From NCBI RefSeq assembly GCF_964199755.1, contig NC_133897.1, forward strand, positions 18,218,492 through 18,282,491: DNA of 64,000 nucleotides. Direction: 5' to 3'. The notes below the pieces were generated by a model. The model did not search any database and was not told the origin of the DNA. It saw only the letters and a program-made list of their open reading frames with translations. The DNA comes from Larus michahellis (Eukaryota > Chordata > Aves > Charadriiformes > Laridae). The translations under genes were made by a program, and so were the position numbers. Below are positions 35,101 through 47,975 of the stretch, piece after piece. Numbering within the stretch: the stretch's first letter is position 1; every line of letters begins with the position of its first letter.

Positions 35101-38100
35101 TCAGCACAGTGGAGGCTCCACAGCCGTGGGGTGAAGTCATTACACACGCTCCCGCACTCTGCAATAATCTTCTGCATGGTGATGGGAACGGAACTGCAAG
35201 AGGTAGTTTTGAAATCTGAAGTAATGCAACCAGTGAATCCTGGCTGCAATGGATCCCCAGTCTGAAAACCCCATCTCAGCAACTTGTAGCTGTTTCTGAC
35301 CCCAATGGGACCTTCCTAGTTTCTACTTTGATCAAAGTTATCTACCCAAAATACCCGTTGTCAGTCTAAAGTCACATGCTTGGATTTTGCAAAAATGTTT
35401 GCAAAAAGGGGTCTTCTCTGGAATATACAACAAGAGCATGTAATATTATCTGGATGTAGTTTAAATTAAGTTATATGGTTTTGTTGTACCAACTATCTTG
35501 GGGTAAGGGAAGGGATAAAAAAGAGTTACTTTCCTAGTCAGTTGGATATGACTTCTCTGGAATTAAGTTTTCTGTCTTTAATTTAGAAGTTTAAAAATGA
35601 ACTGAAATGAACTATACTCAAATTTTTTGATCTCTATCTTGAGGATCTCTGTGAACAATACATGATAGATGTACAGTGCTGAGACCCACAACAGAGGAAC
35701 TGGAACTCTTACTCAGGGGTGCATAACTCTTTGATTCAGGCATAAATGTTTCCTTGTTTATTAAAAGTTGGCCGGGAGAAATCAAGAATTCTGGAGAAGA
35801 AATTATACATATTTCTGATCACGTTGATATACGTCTGAAGAAGAAACTACTATTCCCAAACCAAAAATGGGTAATTAAAAGTTATGTTTTGTGACTCCAG
35901 AATTTGAAAAAAAAATCATATGGCATATAATTAATGTCTATATGATTACTTTCATGTCTTTTCTCAGGGGTAAGGTATTTATAGCCACATACAAAAACAA
36001 GAAAAGGGCCTAAGGGAACGCAAACAAAACCCCACCACCCAGCACCTTAACTGAAGCATCTGCAAGCCAGCAATCATGGAATACTTGATGAAGTGCTTAA
36101 GGCTAGGAAGGCTGATAATGAGATTTCTTTTAAGTTCACAGTGCTGCACATTAAAGAGACACTGCCAACCCGATTCTGAAAGGAAAACATTACATAGCAC
36201 ACACAAGATGGTTTTGTTTTTATAGAAGAGGCTTTTTCATCAGCCTTTGCTTTGTCTAGAAAGACAAACAGGTTTAGTAAGCAGCATAGTCAGTCCACAA
36301 GTTTTCCTCAGTGTTTTTGCATTTTATTTGTCTACTGCGTAACTCTTCAGCTCTGATGCTGTGTCTGGCAAGTGCCACAGGGAGGACAGTGGTTCTGAGC
36401 TCCCACCCAATCAGTGCAAAAAGCAGGAGCTCCCTAAGATAGTACCTTAAGCAGAATATACTAAAGACCATCTGCACAGAGATGCACTGACTGCATGCAA
36501 AGTGCTGTCGCACGTACAGCATAAACAACCTGGAACCAGATAGTTCCACCTCTCTCCCTCTGCTCTGTTCAATGATAGAAACCACCATTATTTGCTACAA
36601 GATCAGATCTGGCGTTTCCAGAATTTCATGTGAATTATTAAGTTGAAGAAAAGACTAGTCAACTTACTTTAAGTCTACCTTTCAATCTTTTTTTATAAAA
36701 CCAAATCATTTTTTATTGGTGCAGAAGCCTTATATAGAGGGACTATAACCTCTCTTATAAAACAGCATACGTGTAGTTTTATGCTTACCGCAATGTAGCT
36801 GCTTCCAGGAGTTTCTTTGCAAAAATGTCCTTTAACCCTTTCTGTTGGGCTTTCCTATTGTAAATGGAAGTGAAGTGGTAATGCTGGCACGTTCCAGCTA
36901 CCTGCATGGACTAGTCCAAATTAACTTCCCTGTTTTTCCTATCTCCTGTAATTTTTCCTCAACATTTTCTGAGATGAGAAAGAACGTGAGCTGACAAACA
37001 GGTAGAGCACATAAATGTATCTGTATTCAGAAAAAAATACTTTCAAACAATATTAATGTTGCACAGTCAACCATTACAACTGGGCAAAGCTAATTTTGTA
37101 ACTTTAACTTTTAGCATAGTTTTTACTTACAACATTGCAGATTTGTTTTTCAACCCTGCTGTGGGTAGGAATACGTTTCTGAACCAAAAGCATCTGTTGT
37201 CTGCCAGACCCTTGTTCCCGTTGTTGCTGAAAGTGGAAAATGAACAGTGAATGACACAGGCGACTGCATAAAGAAACAGGATTGCTTTACAATTAAGATA
37301 GCAGAACGCTCTCCCTGGAGGACCAGAGTCTGCTCCGCTTCTGCAAGAGAGTTCCTGCAGAGGGGTCCTTATTGTGTTAGTCTTTAATTTCATATCCTTC
37401 ATTTTGGGTGCTGACTCGATAACCTAGGATTTGATTTGCAGACACTCTCAGACAGCTGTAGCTGAGACATTCAGGAACTGTGCTTTGAACATAATAAATG
37501 ACATACAGCAGTAGGTGCTACCAGCAAAAAGGAGATCTTAAGAATCACAAAATTAAATTAGGGGGATAATTTTAACCTATTGTAATATTCAGGTTTGACA
37601 ATGTAATGCTGCAACTGCTACAGAAACTGGAAATGTTAACACTTTCTGTCCATCTCCACACCTGCCTCATGCTGCAGGGCTGGATTCACACGATATGGCA
37701 AAAAGCTACTGAAGACAAAGGTGCCACTTCAACAGCACTGCCCAGCGCACTCCTGAGCTGCAGCCACCCGCGCCTGGAGCCGGTGCTCCTGGCAGGACAG
37801 GCACCATTCCTGGCACGTCCTTGTAAGGTCTCATGAGTGACATTTTGTGAGATTTCCTGCCAGAATGAAATATGAACATGATCACATTCGCTAAATATGT
37901 TAAAAAGGACCATCAAGAGAAAAAGTGTAGCTGACTTCAGCTCAAAGTAACCCCCAGTACCACCTGACGTACTCATCCACTAGCCTTCAGTCATCCCTCC
38001 TCAAGGAGTATCGATGGCAACTGAGGTGTTAGTCTGCGGTAAAAGCTTTCACGGGGCTGTGGGTCACAAACCCACCCCTGGAGCTCCAGAGGAGTGATTT

Positions 38101-41100
38101 CCACAATGCTCTGTGCTAGCACCAGCCTTACTGAACGTATTTGTTCATGGTCTACAAAAGACCACATATAAGAGACTCTTAAATGCTGATGGTACCTGAT
38201 TGATCTTAAATGGCAGTAGATTGGCTCAACCAAAATGGTGACATGTCACTGCAGACAGTAGTGAAGACCAGCATCATGTATGCTAAAGGCTGTGTGGCTT
38301 AACAACCTTCTGCACACAGAAAAACCGGAGACAGATGGAGTTTTTGTTAAACACAATCCAAAGTAAGAGGATCATCCTGGCTTGAGCATTCACAGTCATG
38401 GCCATACGCACTGGTCAGAGGAGGAAGATCGGGAACTATTCCCAAAATAAGCGCAAGACTCGACCCAACAAAACAGTGCTAAGTATAATAATCATTATTT
38501 GCTACTCATTTGATGGGTGCTGTGGCCCGTGATACATTTCGTCCGCAGAAGATTTCATCATTTTTATCTTCCCATGAATATTATTGGTAGATTAAAATCA
38601 ATAAAAGCCATACTGTTACTCGAGATGGTTGAAACCTCTCCAGCTAATATCTGGCATCAGAATGCAGCAAACAGCCTGATCACCAAGTTGTGGCAAACAG
38701 AGCGCAGGTAAAAATCACACTAAACGATCTAGAGAATCCACCCTGGAAAAGATGCACACATAGCAAGTGACTTCATCCACTCGCCGTGCCAACGGGAACA
38801 CCACTTCCATGAACTGCCACCATCAGCAAACCTTCCCACTGTGGGCTCCCACATCCCTGCTAGAGCCGGTCAAGCAGGCACGGCACGGTCCCCTGTGCAG
38901 TCGGACAGTGCCGGCAGGAGCTGCAGCAGACAGTCCGGCGTGTGAGTGGTGCGAGGGTGGATCCTGTGTTCAGGCTGGGCGGCTGCTCATGTCCTGGGCT
39001 CCCTCTTGTCTTCTCAGAGCGAACACTTAAAGGCCTTGGACAATATGAAGATAATTTGGCTGCTTTTTCGTTTGTTGCAACTCTTGCCGTATTTTTTTGT
39101 TCACTGACATTTATTAAAAACAACCCCTTGTTTCAAAGTCCCAACTGAGCCTCTACTCCCCGTCTCCTTGCCCAGGTAATCAGAATTCCCTCCTGACTCT
39201 TTTGGCTGGCTCTCTCCCATCTAGGACTGCTCACTCCATCCACTTGCCAGCACTACCCACCACCGCTGGTTCCCAGTGCCAGTCTCTTTCCTGGGACTGC
39301 ATTCTCAGTGAGCCTTCCCGTTCCATCCCAACTTCTTTACCAGTTTCTTTTTCTTGTACCCCAGTACAGTGAACAAGTACTTCAGCAACTTGTTTCCTCC
39401 ATCCTACATTCATCTCTACCATCCCTTTAGTCTACAACCCTAATATCCTTGTTCTGGATCTTCAGTCTCTGCCAGTTGTCATTTCTTTTTGGTGGCTTCA
39501 AAATAATATTCCTGTCCTATCAATGCTGAATATCTGCCTTTTCTGCAAGTCCCAGTTTTCATCCCACATACTCCTACTTCCAGTACAGCCTGCTGGTTCT
39601 CCACAACAAGGCTCTTGCTCTGCCTGCCTCTGAATCAGATAGCTTCTTCCTTTGCATTGCCTAGATGCCAGCAGAGAGGTCACTGAAAGTGCAGGAAAGT
39701 GTCCCTGCTCTCCACTTGTTGCTTGGCTCCAGCTCAGCGTGTAGCAGCTGGAAACAACCATTATTTGGAAATTCTGTCTCCCTCATGTAATCCTGGGCTG
39801 CAGCATGTGTAGTGGCTTTGTACGGAGCGTGTGTGCCCCAGCGAGGAGCTGAGGGGGGCTGGAGAGCCTTATTTGAGCTGTGGGAATGATGCACAAACAA
39901 CAGGGCTGTAACTGTGAGAGGCATAAGCTTGCGCCGGGACAGTCTTAACCCTTAAGCAGTAGCAAGGGTCTCCATAAGCTGAGATTTAAAATACCCTAAA
40001 ATTTGGCTAAATTAGAGTATATTTTCTTTAGTGCAGCGAAAAGCATCCAACAAAGGCCTACCTTGCTCAATTTCAAAGCAAACTTCCTCCATAAAAAGTT
40101 TGATTGATTTTTTTCCTTCTGAAAAACAATATACCCTTCCTACATTTAATTTCAGAAATGACTAAACAATTCAGTTGATGTTTTCTCCAGGCAAGAAATG
40201 ATGCAGACAATCAGTATAGACTTTTCCAGTCTGAATCAGTGTAGCCTGGCACAAACAGCAGAAAGCCGGGTCTTGCATCGGAAATGTCAAACCCTGTGCA
40301 ACAGGCTGCATGGGCTCTTTAAAAACTCAGCAGAGCTGCTCAGCCTACCTTGTGCATGTGTTGGGAATCAGCTGAAGGGCTGATTCCCAGCAAGCAGATT
40401 TAAATAGGTTTCCAGCTTAGGAAGAGAAATGGATGTCTGTCTGTTAGGGGAGCTGTTCCTTCCTCCCACCCCTCCCTTATATGTGCACATACATGCACAA
40501 AAAAAGAGCAAAATGGGGATAAAGGTACTCTCCAGGCAGAAAAGACCATTCCTCTATAGAGACAGAACAGCAGTTTTGGCAGACTCGAATGGTACTAGAG
40601 TTTGAGTGAGTTGAAAATAAAAGACTGATAATGAGATTTTGCACTAGATTGGCTGGCTTGTGCTGGCAGGCAGCAAGCACAGCCAGCCTGTTTACAATTC
40701 ACCCGAGATGAGCTAACCAAAAATAGAAACCGAAGAACCACAGTGCATTATCCAGTCTAGAGAGGTAAAAATGTTGACTTGGAAAGACCACCACTCCCAT
40801 ACAAAATGACAGAATGGAGTTGCAGCCACTTGCCTTTCTCCCAGTCACATTAAGAAGGCACTGATCCTCCAGTCACAGAAAGAGTAGAGTTCCTACTTCA
40901 TCCCTCTCCAAACTGGCACGAGAGGAGCGTGAGGAAGGGGGAGGAGTATGGCATTCACCAGCTTTGGTCAGACTTACGGTCCCTACTTCTTCTGATCCCA
41001 AGCAGCTCATAATCCTATTGGGTCTAAATGGCCTTTCACAGATAGGAGCTTGTGCCCGAGCACAAAGGAGGAGTTCTGGGAAGTATGAGAAGCAACGGCT

Positions 41101-43000
41101 GCCCCACCTGTGAAGGAAGAACAAGTTTGCCAGTGGATTTATGCAGAAGACACCCATGATCCCCTTCTTTTCTTGATGTGAGCTCTGCTGCAGCCTGAGC
41201 TCAAAACATCCCTGCTTGTACTGAGGAAGAGGTAAATCTGAGACTATCACACTACTGCCCGAAAGGTGTTTGCTTGTGCTTGAGTCATCCAGATCCAATG
41301 AATGAGCACAGGAACTTGTGCTAAGGCATCTTGCATGTATCAGGAAGCTCTAAAGCTTGTGCTGTTGTGGTCTTTTGGTACTGACTAAGTGCAACATAGC
41401 TGGGTGCGATCCTGATTTTAAGGGTAGGCTTGACCACGCCTTGCTAGGTGTAGGAAGAAGGTGTGGGTCTTGCTAGTTTTTGAAGGAAAATTTAGATTAA
41501 TTTCTGGTGTCTTTCCTGATATCTGGAGGAGTACATGGTGCTCAGTTTTTGTCAGGCAACCCTAGTAAACGTTAGTTTAACAATTTGATAGAGAATGAGT
41601 ATGCTTAATAATAACTGATAACAGCTGGACTGATAAGCATCTCATCAGTAATAGGTGCTCATTTTTCAGCCGAGAAAGATCCACAAGTGCTGGTGGTGCA
41701 TCTCAGCCATTATGGCTGCTGTAACATTGTTTAATCGGGGAGACATTCACAGGGCTGATATCTTTTGCCTGTTCTGGACTACCATCTCTCCAGTTCTGAT
41801 ATTCCCTAATTTGCAGCCATGTGCATAGCAACATTTGTGAATTGGGAGGGCCAGGTTAGCTCCCAACTTCTGTCCTCTGGAATAGACTGTTTGCTGGAGG
41901 TATTCAGCATCAGTTACCCCATTTTCCTGTTAACATAATATCACTGATTTATTAGAGAAGTTTTAAACACAGAACATGCCACAAGTGTATGCCAGTTTGT
42001 GAAAAAATACATCTGGCTCCCTCTTCTTTATTAGATGATGTGCTTTTGTGAGATTATAGCTGTATATTTCCTGTTAATCTTGGTTTCATGTCTGTACCTG
42101 AGCAGTTGCCTCTTTTCTAATGCATTCCCTAAAGGTTACACTCAGTACTATCAACTCTCCATGATGATAACTTAAGATAATGCCAAGGGGGAATCTGTTT
42201 TCCATTCTATAGCCATGCACTGCCCAAAGGGAAAGGAGCAGCGCATTGTGCTCATTGCTTTAGCTCTGGTTTGCACAAGTGTTCTGCACTGTGACTCCCG
42301 GCTGCAAGAGGGAATTAGACAGGGTTTAGTGGACAAAATGTAGAGAAATCAGATAGCAAATTAAAGTTAAATGATAGCTGCTTATCCAACCAAATTCTAT
42401 TCTTCTTCATCCTTCAGTCTGCCATTCAAAAACACATGTGTGACTGGTGGATCACACTCCGTAGCTTCTGACTTTGATCTCTGAGCATCAAAGTTCTCCT
42501 TAGTCTGTAAGGAAGACTGAAATGCACGTGCAGGATCAGCCTCACGAAATAGCACATTCTTGGCCTGCAGCTACATCCAAATTCGTTAATAATACTAGTT
42601 TTCTGTAACAGCCAGGAAAGATAAAGAAAGCAGTGACATTTTAACCATTTCATGATGCAAACAGTTCACCCTCTCAGGAGTTCAGCAAAAGAAAGGGAAA
42701 GCCTAATTTGGGATGATACATCCTAAACGTTGCATTCATTATGTTTTTAATTCTTTCACAACTCCTCCAGAAATCCAGAAGTTGTTTTATAAGAAACTTC
42801 AATATCAGCATTTATATCATAAGTACACCTTTGTTTAGAAGTATCGCAAACACTCGTTTTTTTGTTCTTAGTTTCAACTGTATGTGTTTTTCTCCTCTCC
42901 GACCACGGTATCAAAACATAGTACGAATATTAAAAAGTATGAAGGACATGTCTGCTTTTGGTTCAGTGCAGTTTGGTGGTGGTAGGTGGCTTAGTTAAGC

Positions 43001-45471
43001 AAATCCAAACCATTCAACATGATTAAATGAGATATTAGGAGGCGTTCCAAGGATCAGGAGGTGGCAGCAAAACTCTGAGATGTTTGATTTCTGCATGTCA
43101 GCAAGGGAAGTGTTTTAACTGCAAACCAGAATGAATAAATCATTAAAATGTGAGATTCGAGTAAGAAAAACAAAGGATGGTCAGACATTGATTATACACT
43201 GAGGAGCTGTATGAAAAACTACTGAATTACATGGATTGGAGAACTGCCACCATTAAAATCTGAAATAGCATTCATAATTAATATAATTAACTATTCAGAA
43301 AGGAAAGCCTCCAAGTCAGAGAAGGCTCCAACAGAGCTTCTCAAGTTGGATGGACTAGCATCAATGGATGTATTGTAAAGTTCATCAAACTGGACTACAG
43401 CCTGACGATTTACATATATATATCAGCGTGAAATTGGACAAAAAAGCATCAAAACTACAGAACAGCTCATCTGATACAGTTTGGTAGCAAGACCATGAGG
43501 AAGACATCCAGGAAAAAATTCAAAGTAAAACAGAATTTGAAATATCAATCGAACAGGTAAATTGTTATGAGACAAATTGCTCCATCAACTTTATTTAGTT
43601 TCTACTTTTTAAGTGAGAAGTTGGTGGTATGAATGGCAGAAGGGATATCAACAGAGCTTGCAGTACGGAAAACTGTAAGACTGAGCAAGAAGAACACAAG
43701 ATATTTGGTGAAGGGACAAAATCGAGCTTGGTTATTTATCAAAACTGTATGAATATTCAAAATAGTTTATGCACAGCAAAAACAGTGATGGCAAGCTCAT
43801 AGAGCATGCAGAAGAATAAAAAGGTCAGACCTCAAGATGTCTAGATGTCTGTCTACATCATGTATGTACCTTTATGATAGCTGGATCCTGAGGAGAAATT
43901 CTCATATACCAGAAGATTGTAAAGGTCATCTCACAGAAAAATACTGAGAACTCTATAGACAGCAAAAGGTTACAAGTTGAAGAGAAAAAAACTGATGTAT
44001 TTTGAGATTTTTGTAAACACAATGAAAGAAGAGAGTTAAAATTACCTGAAGTGCAGCTAGAAAAATTCAGAAATTGCTAAGGGGGACTCACAGACAGATT
44101 GCTCATGAACATCAGAATATCGTAAGCCCTGTTTCCTCAGGAAAACAACCTGAACCAACAAAAACTAATGTTTAACATATTTTAGTATTTATTCATATTA
44201 ATGTCTTCAAGCTCCATGTGCCCTACACAAACATGATAGATTTCTACGTATCACTCAAAATCTAGAGTCTCTGGAGCACTCCTTTGCTTTAACAAACTAG
44301 GATTTTACTACAGGTTGCATCTGTAATAGGAAGACCAGGCAAATAGCGTGTACATATGAGAATACATTTTCTTTCAATAAAATGATTTGCATAATTCATT
44401 TATTGTACCTAGATATACTTCAGAGTTTTGCTGAACAACAAATTTCAGGTTTTGCAAAATATAATAGGAAAAAGTGAGAAAACAAAATAAATATGCTTTT
44501 AATAAATGAATCTATTCGTACATATTTTCCAGTATCCTCAGTTTGCAATGACTGAAACGTTATATTTTCCAGTATCCTCAGTTTGCAATCACTGAAACAG
44601 ATTTTTCGCTGGTTCCAGTTCCATTCAGCCAGTCCTTCCTGCTAGCCACAAGCCTGTCTGCTGGAAAACTATGAAGATGAAACAGTAACACGAAAAAAAC
44701 CCAGCAAGCATTTACAATGCACAAGAAAAAAAAAAAGTCTATGAATATTTATTTCTTTTGCACCAACAATGCTGGAATTTGAGACAGAAAAATGAATTGA
44801 TTATACTCATATCAGACTAAAATCAAGGAAATAAAAAACCTGACTGGAGACAGCTGTCATAAATATTTCGGGAGCCATTCAAATATATGTTTGAAAAAAC
44901 CCAAAACCCTGTTCTCTAGGAAATTTTCTAAATAAGCAAGTCTGGTAAACTCTTCTGTAAATGTAATGTGATCAAAGCTGTATGCCAAAATCCAGAGAAC
45001 ACAGCTCAAATGCTCTGAATAGAGTGGGAGACACCTGAGATGGTTCTGTTAAATTATGCAAGAATCTCAGCTATGCACAGCAAAAGTGCCAGTGTCAGGA
45101 GGTGAAGAACACCAAACCAGTCTGTGCACACACACACAACCAAACATATTTAAAGCAGGAGTTCTCAAATACAGCTGGCCATATTTTGAAGAGAAACTGG
45201 CTCAGTATCACTTCCCATTAATGATCATATAACATCTTTGTGCCAGACACAGCAACTGCCTGCACGGAAAAATAATTTTAGGAAAGTATTTAATATGTTT
45301 TAGCTGCCTTGTAACAACAACTTAGCAACTGAAGAGAGAGGTGCCAACACCTTGTGATCGGCAAGATCTTTAGAGGCAACCAGGAAGATTCTGTGGGTCT
45401 ACAGTGATCTGCAGATGTGGTACCATCTGAGATGTCTTTCTACTGCTGCGTTCCCCTGAGAGAGATGTAAG
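43001..45471. other. A-rich tract nearly free of open frames
   Basis: About 2.5 kb in which no frame of 60 codons opens on either strand. The plus strand is rich in A and in AGAA/GAAA words. The texture differs from the flanks and could mean an old, degraded transposon, but I find no terminal repeats or known motifs. It contains the 40-bp duplication at 44521. Confidence 0.45.
44521..44600 (+). repeat. 40-bp tandem duplication
   Basis: Two adjacent 40-bp copies (44521-44560 and 44561-44600) carry the shared block ATATTTTCCAGTATCCTCAG and its continuation. They differ at only four positions (first base, one G/C change and the last two bases), so the duplication is fairly recent. Confidence 0.95.
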
Positions 45472-47150
45472 ATGCTGCTTTTGCAGATTTCCAACCATGT
45501 CAGCAAAACAGAAGAAAATCCCCCAGCCATATCAGTCATGTCTAAAGTGTTTTGGGGACTTGTGTGTCACAACAGCTTCTTCAATGTCTTGTTTCTTCCT
45601 GTCGTTTTCCACCAGAGAAACCCCTGGGAGGAAATTAAAGGGAGAAGGGCATCTAACCTGCCTAAATTTAACTCCCTAGCTATCTTTTGCTAGTCTGGCG
45701 CTCAGACTTTCAGACTCAAACTGATTTAATGGCATTGGGATGCTTAGTTCTTAACTAAAGTCATGCCGGAAAAAGTCATCTGGATGTGGTTGTCTCCCTT
45801 GGGTTTGGAAAAAGCACTGACCTGTAGAAAGCTCTTCATTCTCTCCTTAGTTTCATGTCACTTGCTATCACATGGGAGTGTTCAGATTACAGGAGTTGCT
45901 TTGTTTTGGGATTGTGGAGAATATGCCTTTTCTGAAAACGATGGAGGGCTCAACTCACTCTTGCCAAACCCTACAATAGGAAAAGAAGGGTAATAGTTGG
46001 ATGGGTACAATGGCAATTCATCTTTCTGGCCGGAAGCCTTGTTTTGGAGTTTGGTTGCTTAGTGTCTGTCAGCACTTTCATACTGGGGAAACTAAGTTTC
46101 TCCTACAACAGCCTGGCCTCAACGAAAGGTTTGCATATAAAGTATCAGAACTGTTTTTTTTAATTAATTTTCCAAATGAGGTTAAGTCTTAAGATATGAA
46201 AAAGTACTTGGGTGGTACTCAGCATAACAAGAAGGAAATTATTAGCTGGCATTTGTTTAATCTTGTGAAATATTTATGCAAAAGGAAAGCGAGATGAATA
46301 TTTAAAATACAATCTCAAAAAACACAAAAAATGTATTCACCCAGAAACTGGGCTACATTTTGAGGTGTCTAGTACCTCTAGGCATTGTAATTAGTCTACT
46401 GTCTTTGAGAATAATTTATTTCAAAACTAACCACATACGTTCAACCGGTTTCCTTTCAGGAATGCTTCAGCTGCTGATGGATCACAAAAGGAAGGATTGC
46501 GTCCCAAGTCTTTGAAGATATGGATAAGAAGGAAGTAATTGTTAATGATTTGCTGATCTAAACCAAAAAATGATTGACATCATAATGAAATCATGTAATC
46601 CTGTAGTGTGCCAAAACCCCCGTAATTTTAAACAGAACAGGAACAAATGTCAGAGAAGGTTGAATGAGATTAGTTGCATTATACACTACACAACTATATG
46701 TGTCTACTAATAAAAGAGCTGCCCCAAGAAATGAGAGGAAATGGTAAGAAACTAATAGTCTTCTGCCACAGTTTCTGTATCTCAATGAATTTTTGTCACA
46801 ATTAAACACCTCACTCGAAATGCTACTTGAAGACAGTGCAGAAAAGTCCCAGGAGAATTAAAGATGTCCAAAACCACCTGTAATCACATACTTTGAGATT
46901 AGCCAAGAACTAATATCAACACAGCCTGGCGTAGGCTAGGGATGCACTTCTGCAAGGTGGCTGTCCAGTGCACTAAATGCCAAGTTTTGCAGACATTGGA
47001 CAGCACTGCTGTTGCAAACACAGGTATTTAGAACACCTGTGTATAAAGACTGGAAGAATCCTTGGCGTATTTTATTATATGAAAAATAAACCCACTAAGA
47101 ATAGATTCATTGAATGAATAAAGACTCGTCCTTTCCCGCACAGACAGGGC
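45472..47150. other. Intergenic DNA left of the second CpG island
   Basis: AT-rich sequence with only short chance frames. I see no exon, RNA gene or named repeat. Confidence 0.6.
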
Positions 47151-47605
47151 TGCAGCCAGTGCTTCTGCTGAAGCCACCGCTGACCTTGACAGCTACCCAG
47201 ACCATCTCCTTACCCCTCCTGCTCCTCCGCCCTGCCTCCCCCCTGAGCACACCCTCCACAAAATTCACAAATTTATCTTCTGCGGGTGCCTTCGGCGCTC
47301 TCTACGGCAGGAGGCCAAACCCAAACACCGGTCACACCACCTGTGGAGGCTCCTGCTGTCCCCAGGCCACCCAGGAGCCGCACCAGGAGGCCTCCCACCA
47401 GGGAGGGCCCACACTGCGGGACACCCCCCGCGCCGCGCGGCCAGTTACCCCAGAGGCAGCCGGCCGCCCTCCTCCCCCTCCGCTTCGCTGTCGCGCCCCC
47501 CACGGATTCCCCCCGCCCCGGTTTCTGCCGCGCTGCCGAAACTCCCCAACCCCGAGCGGGGAAGGCAGGACCAGAAGGACGAACCCACAGGGGCCCCGGC
47601 ACCGC

Positions 47606-47626
47606 CACTGTCACTGTCACTGTCAC
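47606..47626 (+). repeat. (CACTGT)3.5 hexamer repeat
   Basis: Three and a half copies of CACTGT in the upstream part of the CpG island, with a pattern distinct from the surrounding GC-rich sequence. Confidence 0.9.
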
Positions 47627-47839
47627 GGACCCGCCACACCGGCCGCCGCCCGTTCCCGCCGCGCCCCCCGCCACCGGCCTGCCGTCACGCGACGGCCGCG
47701 GGGCGGGCCGCCGCCTTCCCCCGCGGCCAATGGGCGCTCGGCTTCGCGCGGTCCTCCCTCCCCCAGCCAATCGGGCGCGAGCCTGGCCTTGGCGTGCGTC
47801 TGTGTGTACGGGATGGAGGGGGTCGGGGCTGGCGAGCGG

Positions 47840-47975
47840 CCGCTGGGCTCCGCGCGAGCCCCGCCCTGGTGGGAGGGGCCCAGCGCGGCAGCGGCGATGG
47901 GGAGTCGGGGAGCGCGACTCAGCGCGTAGAGGGAGGTTGGGGCGTGTCCGCTGCCACCGGGAGGCTCGGCCGCAG
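47840..47975 (+). other. MPP7: Candidate non-coding first exon of MPP7
   Basis: The exon would end at 47975 with GGCCGCAG/GTAGGAGC, a strong donor. The start is a guess set 60-110 bp after the CCAAT boxes. A short upstream frame (ATG at 47896, ten codons, stop at 47928) lies within it. No sequence here resembles the MPP7 N-terminus, so the exon would be untranslated. Confidence 0.45.

Larger units (their letters stand above)
26282..43000. other. Intergenic DNA, no gene recognised
   Basis: About 16.7 kb without a recognisable exon. Frames up to about 140 codons occur (for example 40873-41298, minus) but have no similarity I know and no coherent splice structure. Within it, about 39160-39660 is strongly pyrimidine-rich on the plus strand and could be an old degraded repeat. 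Small local duplications occur at 27953-27995 and about 29111-29164. No RNA gene was recognised. Confidence 0.6.

Noticed and set aside
40873-41298. 141-codon minus-strand frame as a possible gene
   Set aside because: No family similarity, no promoter-like sequence upstream and no coherent exon structure.
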